A DNA stretch of 64,000 nucleotides, from the NCBI GenBank assembly GCA_003130815.1, contig QFDA01000001.1, positions 138,131-202,130 of the forward strand, in the 5' to 3' direction. Shown piece after piece: positions 39,105 through 47,380 of this stretch; the stretch's first letter is position 1, and every line of letters starts with the position of its first letter. The notes below the pieces were generated by a model that had not been told where the DNA came from, made no database searches, and was given only the letters and a program-made list of their open reading frames with translations. The stretch is from Bacteroidetes bacterium SCGC AAA795-G10. GTDB lineage: Bacteria > Bacteroidota > Bacteroidia > Flavobacteriales > Flavobacteriaceae. The translations under genes and the position numbers were made by a program.

Positions 39105-39161
39105 AATTTAAGATTAGTTATTTCAATAAATACTCACGAAATTTGAATTTTGGTAAAAGCT

Positions 39162-40175
39162 ATGATTAGAACAGACATTATTATTATTGGCGCTGGTCCA
39201 GTCGGCCTTTTTGCGGTTTTTGAAGCTGGCCTAATGAAGCTCAGGTGCCATTTAATTGATGCGATTGCAAATCCTGGAGGACAACTTTCAGAGATCTATC
39301 CAAAAAAACCAATCTATGATATCCCTGGCTACCCAACTGTTTTGGCCGGTGAGCTTGTTGACAATTTAATGGAGCAAGCCAAACCCTTTAAGCCAGGTTT
39401 TACTCTTGGTGAAAGGGCTGAAAAAATAAAAAAGCAAAAAGATGGGTGTTTTATAGTCACTACTAGAGAAGGGACAGAACATATAGCTCCTGTTGTAATG
39501 ATAGCCGGTGGTTTAGGGAGCTTTGAACCAAGAAAACCAATAATTCAAAATTTAACACAATTTGAGAGAAAAGGGGTTGAATTTATTGTCAAAGAACCTG
39601 ATTTATTTAAGGGAAAAAAAGTATTTATTTCGGGTGGTGGAGATTCAGCATTAGATTGGGCCATATTTTTTGCAAATCAAAGTAATACATCAGTCGGATT
39701 AGTTCATAGAAGTGAATCATTTAGAGCTCATAAGGATTCCGTGGAGAAAATATATGAATTGAAAAATGAAGGTAAATTAGAATTGTATACTAATGCAGAG
39801 GTGGTAGGCCTTAAAGGAGAAAAAGTTTTGTCAGAAATTGAAATAGAACAAAAAAATGGAAATAATAAGGTTGTTAAAGTTGATTTCTGGTTACCACTAT
39901 TTGGTTTGTCTCCAAAATTAGGACCTATTGTTGATTGGGGTTTAGAAATTGAGAAAAATGCAATTAAAGTTGATAATACGATCGACTACCAAACCAATAT
40001 CCCAGGAATATTTGCTATTGGAGATATCAACACTTACCCGGGAAAATTGAAGCTGATATTATGTGGTTTTCATGAGGCAACACTCGCTGTTCAAGCTGCT
40101 TATAAAATTATTAATCCAGAAAAGAAGTTCACTTTAAAATATACAACGGTTCAAGGCATACAAGGATTTGATTGA
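39162..40175 (+). CDS. Ferredoxin-NADP(+) reductase, thioredoxin-reductase-like type
   Basis: FAD- and NADPH-binding flavoprotein of about 337 residues that exchanges electrons between NADPH and ferredoxin or flavodoxin. The FAD site is IIGAGPVGLFAVFEAG near the start, followed by NPGGQLSEIYPKKPIYDIPGYP. The NADPH site is KKVFISGGGDSALDWA. The FAD-binding GIFAIGDINTYPGK is near the end. The redox-active CxxC of thioredoxin reductases is missing, which marks the FNR branch. The ATG at 39162 is chosen over an in-frame TTG four codons earlier because the Rossmann strand begins immediately after it. Confidence 0.92.
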   Translation: MIRTDIIIIGAGPVGLFAVFEAGLMKLRCHLIDAIANPGGQLSEIYPKKPIYDIPGYPTVLAGELVDNLMEQAKPFKPGFTLGERAEKIKKQKDGCFIVTTREGTEHIAPVVMIAGGLGSFEPRKPIIQNLTQFERKGVEFIVKEPDLFKGKKVFISGGGDSALDWAIFFANQSNTSVGLVHRSESFRAHKDSVEKIYELKNEGKLELYTNAEVVGLKGEKVLSEIEIEQKNGNNKVVKVDFWLPLFGLSPKLGPIVDWGLEIEKNAIKVDNTIDYQTNIPGIFAIGDINTYPGKLKLILCGFHEATLAVQAAYKIINPEKKFTLKYTTVQGIQGFD

Positions 40176-40215
40176 GTTCTTTCCAATAAAATTCAAAAAG
40201 TAATTATATTTAACA

Positions 40216-41004
40216 ATGACCTATTCTGTTTATCAAGTTGATGCATTCACCACTTCAATTTTTAAAGGAAATCCGGCTTGTGTGGTTCCTTTAGATAAAT
40301 GGTTGGAAGATGAAATACTTTTAAATATAGCAAAAGAAAATGCAGTGCCTGAGACTGCTTTCTTTGTTCAAGATAAAGACACAATTCATTTAAGATGGTT
40401 TACTCCTGACCTAGAGATGGACCTCTGTGGACATGCAACTCTTGCAACTGCTCACGTTATAAAAAAACATTTACAAAATCCTGAGTCAAACCTAATTTTT
40501 ATGACTCTTAGTGGAAAAGTTAGTGTTAATGTTGAAAAAGATTATTATTTTTTAAATTTTCCTTCTCGCATGCCAGTAAAAGCGGAACTGCCATCGAATT
40601 TAGAAAAATCTTTAAGTAAAAAACCACAAGAGGTTTTTAAATCAAGGGACTTTGTTTTAGTTTATGAGAACTTTGATGATGTAAAAAATATTCAAATTGA
40701 AAGAAATATTTTTGATACTTTAAATCTAGGTACTGGTGGAGTTATAATAACAGCACCAGGAGATAATGTTGATTTTGTTTCTCGTTTTTTCACTCCAAGA
40801 GCTACTTTACTTGAAGATCCTGTTACTGGTTCTGCACATTGCTCTTTAATACCTTACTGGGCAAAAAAATTAAACAAACAGGAAATGCAAGCTAAACAAC
40901 TATCTCAGCGAGGTGGTGAATTATTATGTCATAACCTTGGAGACCGAGTGTTGATTGGTGGAAAGGCAAGAACTTATTTAAAAGGAGCTTTAAAAATAAA
41001 ATGA
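40216..41004 (+). CDS. PhzF-family isomerase/epimerase-like protein
   Basis: PhzF-fold protein of 262 residues, related to trans-2,3-dihydro-3-hydroxyanthranilate isomerase and diaminopimelate epimerase. The family start YQVDAFTTSIFKGNPACVV and the catalytic glutamate in VPETAFFV (about 46) are present, as is DLCGHATLATAHV and the second-half motif DPVTGSAHCSL. Most such bacterial proteins have no known substrate. It lies 40 bases after the FNR gene and ends 7 bases from the convergent sugar-isomerase gene. Confidence 0.9.
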   Translation: MTYSVYQVDAFTTSIFKGNPACVVPLDKWLEDEILLNIAKENAVPETAFFVQDKDTIHLRWFTPDLEMDLCGHATLATAHVIKKHLQNPESNLIFMTLSGKVSVNVEKDYYFLNFPSRMPVKAELPSNLEKSLSKKPQEVFKSRDFVLVYENFDDVKNIQIERNIFDTLNLGTGGVIITAPGDNVDFVSRFFTPRATLLEDPVTGSAHCSLIPYWAKKLNKQEMQAKQLSQRGGELLCHNLGDRVLIGGKARTYLKGALKIK

Positions 41005-41011
41005 ATAAAAA

Positions 41012-41902
41012 TTAGATTAGGTTTTGAAGATTTTTCTTAAAGAATTTTGCTGATGTTGCTGCACTTTTCATTGAATTATATTTAAAATTACCCCCTTGCT
41101 CTATGAAGTAATATTCTAATCCGCTTTTTTCAGAATTAGGAAGAAGTTTAGCGTAATCAATTGATCCATTACCCAATTCACTATAATCTCTTGTGGTTTT
41201 ATCCATATCTTTTATATGCCACATCGTATAACGTCCTGGATGTTGGTCAACTAGCTCTTTTGGAGTTTTCCCTGAATGTACAACCCAATACATGTCCATC
41301 TGGAGTTTGACAAAATCAGAATCTGTTACTTTAATTAAAATTTCGTGACCTGTTGTACCGTTCCAATCTTCGAATTCGTAACCATGATTATGATACGCAA
41401 ATTTCAAACCAGCAGAATTTACTTGTTCTCCAATCTGATTAAGCTTGTTTGCTAAAATTTTGAAACTTTCTGAATTACGCTGATCAGGATGTACCCATGG
41501 CCAGGTTATATAGGATGCTTTAAGTTTTTTAGATGCCTCTATGCAACTATCAACAAACCACTTTAGTTTATCTTTATTAGAATTAAAATAATCAGAAAAT
41601 CCAAAATGACCACTAGTGGTTGAAAGACCTAGATCCTTTAAAATTTGACTGAAATCAGAAATATTTAAACCGTAAATTTTATTAGTATTTGGATCGTAAC
41701 CATAAGTTTCAAAATCTTCATAACCCATTAACTTCAATTTTTTAAGGGTTTCAATTGGATCTTTTTCCATTGCATCACGAACACTAAAAAGCTGAAGACC
41801 CATTTTATATTTTGAAAATGAATTACATGCTTCTATTGGAAGCCCTGCAAGTGATATCCCACCTAAAAGTCCAATTTGATTTAAAAAATTACGTCTTCTC
41901 AT
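41012..41902 (-). CDS. Exported sugar phosphate isomerase/epimerase-like TIM barrel
   Basis: AP-endonuclease-2/xylose-isomerase-like TIM-barrel protein of 296 residues. The N-terminus has a twin-arginine signal (RRRNFLNQIGLLGG) followed by AGLPIEACN, so it is probably folded in the cytoplasm and exported, perhaps as a lipoprotein. Metal-site residues fit the family: FAYHNHGYEFE, LQMDMYWVVHSG, MWHIKDMD, YYFIEQGG. Related periplasmic TIM barrels act in keto-sugar/glycoside conversion together with GMC oxidoreductases, and one such gene lies 7 kb away at 49096. It diverges from the PTS operon across 96 bases. Confidence 0.88.
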   Translation of the reverse strand: MRRRNFLNQIGLLGGISLAGLPIEACNSFSKYKMGLQLFSVRDAMEKDPIETLKKLKLMGYEDFETYGYDPNTNKIYGLNISDFSQILKDLGLSTTSGHFGFSDYFNSNKDKLKWFVDSCIEASKKLKASYITWPWVHPDQRNSESFKILANKLNQIGEQVNSAGLKFAYHNHGYEFEDWNGTTGHEILIKVTDSDFVKLQMDMYWVVHSGKTPKELVDQHPGRYTMWHIKDMDKTTRDYSELGNGSIDYAKLLPNSEKSGLEYYFIEQGGNFKYNSMKSAATSAKFFKKNLQNLI

Positions 41903-41998
41903 CTTCGAAAAATTTAAAATTAATTAAAAAAAGCTATCAAAAAGCGAGAAAAATGTAATTTTAGTTACCAATAAATGTGTAATTAATATTAATATCGT

Positions 41999-43390
41999 AT
42001 GAACTTTCTTGATGACGCAGAACCATTTCGAATAAAAATGGTGGAGCCAATTAGAAAAACCACAAGAGAAGAAAGAGAGAAACTAGTTAAAGCAGCAGAT
42101 TTCAATATTTTTAAAATACCTGCAGAAAATGTATTTATAGACATGTTGACAGACAGTGGTACTTCGGCAATGAGTAGTAAGCAATGGGGTGGTATAATGA
42201 CGGGTGACGAATCTTATGCAGGAAGTTCAAGTTTTTATCATCTCAGAGATTCAGTACAAGACATAATGGGTTTCCCATATGTTCAACCTACCCATCAAGG
42301 CAGAGCTGCAGACTTCATAATGTCGCAACTTTATGCTTCCAAAGGTGGATATATATTGGGCAATTTACATTTTGACAGTTTTAAAGGTCACTCAGAAATT
42401 GCAGGGTCAATACCTGTAGATCTAATAATTGAAGAAGGCAGAACGGCTAATTCAAATCCTTATCCATTTAAGGGAAATATGGATTTGGAAAAACTTGAAA
42501 AATTTATTTCAGAAAAGGGGAGCCAAAATATTCCACTCATTATAATTACAGTTACATCAAATGGAAATGGAGGACAACCCGTTTCAATGGAAAATATTAG
42601 GAGCGTTTCATTAATAGCTAAAGCAAATAATATTCCTTTAATGATAGATGCTGCAAGATTTGCAGAAAATTGTTACTTCATAAAAAAAAGAGAAAAAGGA
42701 TATGATAATAAATCGGTTAAAGAAATTGCCAAAGAATTATTCTCTTATGCAGATGGATGCGTAATGAGTTCTAAAAAAGATGGATTAGTAAACATTGGTG
42801 GATTCATTTGTACACGACACGAAGAATTATTTCCAATGATTAATCAATTGGCAATTATCAACGAAGGTTTTGTCACTTATGGTGGCATGAGTGGAAGAGA
42901 TCTGGAAGCACTAGCGATTGGTCTGCAAGAAGGGATTGATGAAGAATATCTTAAATATAGAATCGAACAAGTTCAATATCTTGGGGAAGAATTATTTAAT
43001 CGAGGTATACCTATTATTCTTCCCACGGGTGGGCATGGAGTATATATTGATGCACAAAAATTTTATCCACACATTCCTCAAAAAGAATTTCCTGGTCAAG
43101 CTCTAGTAATAGAATTGTACAAGACAGCTGGTGTTAGGGGTGTTGAGCTAGGCTCCTGTGCTTTTTCAAAAAAAGATAAAGAAACTGGAAAGATAATTTT
43201 TCCTGATTTAGAACTGGTACGTCTCACAGTTTCAAGAAGAGTTTACACAAATAGACATATGGATGTTGTAATTAATGCTCTAGAAGATGTTTTTAAAAGG
43301 AGAGATAAAATGAAGGGATTAAAACTTACCTATGAAGGTCCTATTATTAGTTTACGTCATTTTACTGCAAAGTTTGAGATGATAACATAA
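41999..43390 (+). CDS. Tryptophanase/tyrosine phenol-lyase family PLP enzyme (TnaA-like specificity residues)
   Basis: PLP-dependent beta-eliminating lyase of 463 residues, a family that cleaves tryptophan or tyrosine to indole or phenol, pyruvate and ammonia. Family landmarks: FRIKMVEPI, LLTDSGTSAMS, PTHQGRAAD, the PLP lysine in MSSKKD (Lys260), and Arg408 in VRLTVSRRVYT for the substrate carboxylate. At positions that separate the two enzymes it resembles tryptophanase: Asp126 in HFDSFKGHS, Leu384 in GVELG where tyrosine phenol-lyase has Arg, and His454 in LRHFTAKF where that enzyme has Phe. Other stretches look more like tyrosine phenol-lyase. It is first in an operon with a sugar-type PTS, 10 bases before the alcohol dehydrogenase, which is odd for an amino-acid lyase; the real substrate may differ. 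Confidence 0.85.
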   Translation: MNFLDDAEPFRIKMVEPIRKTTREEREKLVKAADFNIFKIPAENVFIDMLTDSGTSAMSSKQWGGIMTGDESYAGSSSFYHLRDSVQDIMGFPYVQPTHQGRAADFIMSQLYASKGGYILGNLHFDSFKGHSEIAGSIPVDLIIEEGRTANSNPYPFKGNMDLEKLEKFISEKGSQNIPLIIITVTSNGNGGQPVSMENIRSVSLIAKANNIPLMIDAARFAENCYFIKKREKGYDNKSVKEIAKELFSYADGCVMSSKKDGLVNIGGFICTRHEELFPMINQLAIINEGFVTYGGMSGRDLEALAIGLQEGIDEEYLKYRIEQVQYLGEELFNRGIPIILPTGGHGVYIDAQKFYPHIPQKEFPGQALVIELYKTAGVRGVELGSCAFSKKDKETGKIIFPDLELVRLTVSRRVYTNRHMDVVINALEDVFKRRDKMKGLKLTYEGPIISLRHFTAKFEMIT

Positions 43391-43400
43391 AACAAGAAAT

Positions 43401-44558
43401 ATGGATACTACTTCATTTAATTTTTTCACTCCCACTAAACTTATTTTTGGTGGTGGAAGTCTTAAAAATATAAAGCAAATTGCGCCACTTTATGGTAAAA
43501 AATGTTTGCTAGTATCTCGGCCAAAAGACGGAAGTTTAAAGGCTATTTACAAACAAATTGAAACTCTACTTGATTCTACAGGTGTTTCTGTAAGTTTTTT
43601 TGATGAGATTGTCCCTAATCCAACTTTAGAAGGTATAAACAGGGGGGTTAAAATTGCAAGTGAAAATAAAGTAGACTTTGTTTTAGGTGTAGGTGGTGGA
43701 TCAGTAATGGACTCTGCAAAATTAATTGCATTATTATATGAATCAAATGGGATAGTCGACTGGAATAATGCTTTTTCAAACTATAATCATCCTTTTGAAT
43801 ATGTTGCCTCAAAAACTTCAAGTCTACCCTTTATTGCAATTTCAACAACTTCAGGCACTGGATCACAGTGTACTCAAGCAGCGGTTGTAAGTGACACTAA
43901 AAACAAAGAAAAAATTACACTTTTCCATAGAGATCTCTTTCCTAAAGTTGCCATAATAGATCCCGAACTGATGCTTTCTGTTCCTGCTGGGGTAACAGCT
44001 GCGACAGGTTTTGATGCTTTTACTCATGCTTTTGAAAGCTACCTAGGACAAAGGACATCTCCTTTAACAGAATATCTTTCTCTAGAAACAATTCGACTAG
44101 TTGTTGAATATCTACCAAAAGCAATTCAAAAACCTAACTCTATTGAATTTAGAACAAAATTAGCTTGGGCGGACACAGCCGCTGGTATATGCTTATCAAA
44201 TGGTGGTGCAGATTTACCTCATCCACTAGGCGAAATAATAGGTGGAATATGTCAGAGAATAGCTCATGGTGAAACTCTAGCTATTGTTTACCCTGCATTC
44301 CTAGAATTCAAGGAAAAAATTGCTGCAGAAAAATTCAGAAATATTGCTTCTTATCTAGGAATAGAAAAAACTCCGAAGGCACTAACCAATGAAGTAATTG
44401 GGTTATTAAAAACTACTGATTTAATTAGATCAAAATCTCGTGCTCTAATTACTTTAAATGAACAAGAAGAAATTCTTTCTCATCCTTTGTTGAAAAAATT
44501 AGATCCAAAAAATAGTCAGAAAATATTAAGTATAATGAGTCAAAGTATCGAAGAATAA
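43401..44558 (+). CDS. Iron-containing (group III) alcohol dehydrogenase
   Basis: NAD(P)-dependent metal alcohol dehydrogenase of 385 residues. The nucleotide-binding part has FGGGSLKNI near the start and GVGGGSVMDSAKL around residue 97-110. The metal ligands are expected from TGFDAFTHAFESY, ADLPHPLGE and RIAHGETLAIVYP. Family members reduce or oxidise aldehydes, keto groups or polyols such as lactaldehyde, 1,3-propanediol or 4-hydroxybutyrate; the sequence alone does not say which. It lies between the TnaA-like lyase and the epimerase-like gene with gaps of 10 and 7 bases, so it probably works in the same pathway. Confidence 0.9.
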   Translation: MDTTSFNFFTPTKLIFGGGSLKNIKQIAPLYGKKCLLVSRPKDGSLKAIYKQIETLLDSTGVSVSFFDEIVPNPTLEGINRGVKIASENKVDFVLGVGGGSVMDSAKLIALLYESNGIVDWNNAFSNYNHPFEYVASKTSSLPFIAISTTSGTGSQCTQAAVVSDTKNKEKITLFHRDLFPKVAIIDPELMLSVPAGVTAATGFDAFTHAFESYLGQRTSPLTEYLSLETIRLVVEYLPKAIQKPNSIEFRTKLAWADTAAGICLSNGGADLPHPLGEIIGGICQRIAHGETLAIVYPAFLEFKEKIAAEKFRNIASYLGIEKTPKALTNEVIGLLKTTDLIRSKSRALITLNEQEEILSHPLLKKLDPKNSQKILSIMSQSIEE

Positions 44559-44565
44559 AGTATCA

Positions 44566-45267
44566 ATGAGAAAAATCAAAATAGCTGCTGGATTAGCACA
44601 TGTCGACTATGGAAATATTGCAGATTTAGTAAAGCAAGTAACAGTGGCTGGAGCAGATTACATTCACTCAGATGCAGCTGATATGCATGATTTAAAAAAT
44701 ATGCAACTTATGGGTGGACACCAAATAATTAGTGGAATTCGAAAGCAAACTAAACTACCCATAGAATGTCATATTTATACCAAAACTTGTGATCTTTTAT
44801 TTATTGACAAGTTAGCTGAAGTGGGAACAAACATGCTAATAATACCTGCTGAACATTTCATTGGGGCTCCCCTTGCTTACATAATTAATTGGTGTAGAGA
44901 AAGAAATATGAAGATCGGACTAACTATAGGTCTTTACACCCCACTCTCATTTGTTGAAGAGTCAATTTATGATATTGATAGATTACACATTGTAGTTCAT
45001 GGGGTAGATGAAACCGATGGTAAAGATAATTGGGGTTGGAGAAAATCATGCTTGGATCTTTTACAAAGAGCAAGAAAGCTAGTTGACGAAAAAAATCCAA
45101 ATTGTGAAATTGCTATTGATGGCGGAATAAGGGCTGATAATTTAAATCCTCTTATTTCATGTAATCCAGATGTAGTAGTCCTATCATCAGCCATCTTTAA
45201 AGATCCTGATGGAATCCAAAAGGCAATGATAAAATGTAGAAATGCTATTGAAAAAGCCCAACGTTAA
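44566..45267 (+). CDS. Ribulose-phosphate 3-epimerase-like TIM barrel
   Basis: A (beta/alpha)8 protein of 233 residues in the Rpe/AlsE/SgcE superfamily. Acid and metal-binding positions are seen in ADYIHSDAADMHD (His and Asp, as in the IHVDVMDG of Rpe), in the second His of IECHIYTK, and in the catalytic Asp of IAIDGGIRADN. It departs from housekeeping Rpe around these motifs, and a pentose-pathway rpe is probably elsewhere. Related enzymes in PTS operons (AlsE for allulose-6-phosphate, SgcE in E. coli) act on phosphorylated ketoses, so an epimerase for the imported sugar phosphate is a reasonable inference. It is 10 bases before the EIIA gene. Confidence 0.82.
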   Translation: MRKIKIAAGLAHVDYGNIADLVKQVTVAGADYIHSDAADMHDLKNMQLMGGHQIISGIRKQTKLPIECHIYTKTCDLLFIDKLAEVGTNMLIIPAEHFIGAPLAYIINWCRERNMKIGLTIGLYTPLSFVEESIYDIDRLHIVVHGVDETDGKDNWGWRKSCLDLLQRARKLVDEKNPNCEIAIDGGIRADNLNPLISCNPDVVVLSSAIFKDPDGIQKAMIKCRNAIEKAQR

Positions 45268-45277
45268 ATTTTAAAAA

Positions 45278-45715
45278 ATGAATCTGCTTTCTCCAGCTTT
45301 TATTGAGCTTAACTCTGAATTAAAAAATAAATCTCACGCTTTAAATTTTCTTGTAAACAAATTAGATGATAAAGGATGTTTATCTGACAAAAGGGAATAT
45401 TTTGATGCTGTTTTAAAACGTGAAGAATTATTGTCAACTTATTGCGGTTATAATATTGCAATACCTCATGCGGTTTCAAAAGCAGTTAAAAAAGTAAGCT
45501 TCGGTTTTTGCCGAACCGTTAGTTTGGAATGGGATAAAAATGATGATGAAGTTAAATTTATATTAATTCTTGCAATACCGTATTCAAATAAAAAGGAAGA
45601 TAATCTTCATATAGATTTGATGTCTCAGATAGCTAGCTTAGCATTAGAGGAAAAAGTAAGAAAGTCTTGGGAAGAAGCAAAATCTATCGAAGAAATTTCA
45701 AAAACATTTCAATAA
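45278..45715 (+). CDS. PTS EIIA component, fructose/mannitol family
   Basis: Cytoplasmic phosphocarrier of 145 residues that takes phosphate from HPr and passes it to EIIB. The phosphorylated histidine is His64 in YNIAIPHAVS, the standard IPH motif of this family. The rest (FVLNFLVNKL-type helix early, ILILAIPYSN and HIDLMSQIASLA later) fits the fold. It is a free-standing domain, as are all other PTS parts in this operon. EIIC follows after 10 bases. Confidence 0.9.
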   Translation: MNLLSPAFIELNSELKNKSHALNFLVNKLDDKGCLSDKREYFDAVLKREELLSTYCGYNIAIPHAVSKAVKKVSFGFCRTVSLEWDKNDDEVKFILILAIPYSNKKEDNLHIDLMSQIASLALEEKVRKSWEEAKSIEEISKTFQ

Positions 45716-45725
45716 ATTATTTACT

Positions 45726-46787
45726 ATGGATTTTTGGAAAGAAACAGGAAATATTTTTAGAGAAACTGGAACTCACTTTAGAACTGGAGTTTCCTATATG
45801 CTGCCAATTCTCCTTATAGGGGGTATGGTAGGAAGTCTAGCTGTATTGGGAGGCGGAAGTTACGAAGATGATTCTATTTGGAAAATATTTAAAGATGTTG
45901 GCACGATAGGCTTAACTTATTTTGTGCCTATTATGGCTGCCTACACAGCATACAGTATTAGTGATACTCCAGGTATTGCACCTGGATTCATAGTTGGTGT
46001 TTTAGCCCAACAAATTGATACAGGTTATCTAGGAGCACTACTCGGTGGGATTTTAGTAGGTTATGCTACCTACATGCTTATGAAACTAGAACTTCCAGAA
46101 ATACTTCAGAGCACTTGGGGATTTGTAGCTCCAGTTCTTAGTACACTTATAGTAGTAATCTTTATGGTATATCTCCTCGGTCCGCCAATTGCCTGGCTCA
46201 TGGGAGTTATTTCCTCTTTCCTTTCTAATTTAGGCGAAGAGGGCTCTGCAATTATGGGGGCAGTTATGGGATTTTTGGGAGGAATTGATTATGGAGGTCC
46301 CTTTAGTAAGACTCAAAGTACCTTTGCAACAGCAGTTATGGATTTAGATTTATATGTACCATTAGGAATTTGTGGAAGTATTGTTATCATACCTCCTCTT
46401 GGAATGTGTTTAGCAACATTTTTAAAACCAAAACTTTACACAAAAGTAGAGCGTAATTATGCTAAGAGTTCCTGGATATATTCAATAATTGGGGGGTTTA
46501 CTGAAATTGTTATCCCATTAGCAGTGGGTGATATTGTACGTGTAACAATAGCTACTGTTTTGGGGTGTACAATTGGAGGTACTATTGCTGGTATTTTTTT
46601 ATTAGAGTTAAGTACTCCTGTCTTGGGAATTGCACAATGGTTTTTTTATGACAAGCCATTAATATTTGTTATTTGTGTAGTAATTGGTTCTCTAGTTACT
46701 GCACTGACAGCAAATTTTCTAAAAAGCATAAGCAATAGAGATATTGATGCACTCGATGCTACAGATGCTGAATTAAATGAAACCTAA
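45726..46787 (+). CDS. PTS EIIC membrane permease, fructose-like family
   Basis: Integral membrane sugar permease of 353 residues with about nine to ten hydrophobic segments. Family motifs: TGVSYMLPILLIGGMVGSL in the first helix (residues about 20-38), SDTPGIAPGFIVG, GALLGGILVGYA, and GGIDYGGPFSKTQS. It moves the substrate across the inner membrane while EIIB phosphorylates it. It is shorter than fused EIIBC proteins because EIIB is the separate next gene, 10 bases downstream. Substrate specificity cannot be read from the sequence. Confidence 0.92.
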   Translation: MDFWKETGNIFRETGTHFRTGVSYMLPILLIGGMVGSLAVLGGGSYEDDSIWKIFKDVGTIGLTYFVPIMAAYTAYSISDTPGIAPGFIVGVLAQQIDTGYLGALLGGILVGYATYMLMKLELPEILQSTWGFVAPVLSTLIVVIFMVYLLGPPIAWLMGVISSFLSNLGEEGSAIMGAVMGFLGGIDYGGPFSKTQSTFATAVMDLDLYVPLGICGSIVIIPPLGMCLATFLKPKLYTKVERNYAKSSWIYSIIGGFTEIVIPLAVGDIVRVTIATVLGCTIGGTIAGIFLLELSTPVLGIAQWFFYDKPLIFVICVVIGSLVTALTANFLKSISNRDIDALDATDAELNET

Positions 46788-46797
46788 ATAAATAATT

Positions 46798-47109
46798 ATG
46801 AAAATTGCATTAATTACAGCTTGCCTAGCTGGAGTAGCACACAGTAAAATGGCAGCTTTAGCTTTAAAAAAAGAAGCCAAAATAAGAGGTCACGAAATAT
46901 GTATAGAAGAACAAGGAGGGCATAAAATTCCTGTGAAGATCTCAAAAGAACAAATTGAACAAGCGGATGTTGTTATAATTGCAAAAATGGTTTCTATCTC
47001 AGGTAAGGACCGTTTTAAAGGGAAAAACATTTTGGATGTAAGTGTGAATGAGGCTTTGCGAAAACCTAGTCTTATAATGGACAAAGCAGAATTGTTAATT
47101 AAAAAATAG
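46798..47109 (+). CDS. PTS EIIB component, fructose family
   Basis: Phosphocarrier of 103 residues with the phosphocysteine Cys9 in ITACLAGVAHSKMAA, matching the TACPTGVAHT-type loop of fructose-family EIIB. EEQGGHKIP corresponds to the usual ETQGS stretch. It donates phosphate to the substrate bound in EIIC. A stand-alone EIIB is less usual in this family, where it is often fused to EIIC. HPr follows within a few bases. Confidence 0.92.
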   Translation: MKIALITACLAGVAHSKMAALALKKEAKIRGHEICIEEQGGHKIPVKISKEQIEQADVVIIAKMVSISGKDRFKGKNILDVSVNEALRKPSLIMDKAELLIKK

Positions 47110-47113
47110 GTTG

Positions 47114-47377
47114 ATGATTAGTTTTTCAATAAACATTGAGGATGACATTGGTTTTCATGCAAGAACAGCCTCTTTATTTGCGAAAAAAGCCTCTACATTT
47201 AATTCTGATGTTTTTGTGGAATTCAATGGTAAAAAAGTAAGTGCGAAGAGTACATTATCGTTAATGACTCTTGGGGTTAAATCTAGGGACCAAATTATGC
47301 TTATAGCTGAAGGAAGTGACGAAAAAGAAGCACACGAAGCTTTAGTATCATACATTAAAAATAATTTCAAAGAGTAG
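47114..47377 (+). CDS. ptsH: PTS phosphocarrier protein HPr
   Basis: General PTS phosphocarrier of 87 residues. Started at ATG 47114, the active histidine falls exactly at His15 (GFHARTAS, with Arg17), and the regulatory serine falls at Ser46 (AKSTLSLM), the numbering of classical HPr. An in-frame TTG just before the ATG is also possible. The intact Ser46 leaves room for HPr-kinase control, but no hprK is in this window. The gene ends in TAG, and the reading frame continues without interruption into enzyme I. Confidence 0.93.
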   Translation: MISFSINIEDDIGFHARTASLFAKKASTFNSDVFVEFNGKKVSAKSTLSLMTLGVKSRDQIMLIAEGSDEKEAHEALVSYIKNNFKE

Positions 47378-47380
47378 ACT

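Noticed and set aside
47375-47377. Suppressed or recoded TAG (for example selenocysteine- or pyrrolysine-like) between HPr and enzyme I
   Set aside because: No recoding hairpin is seen and both sides are complete domains; read-through remains only one option beside an ATC start.
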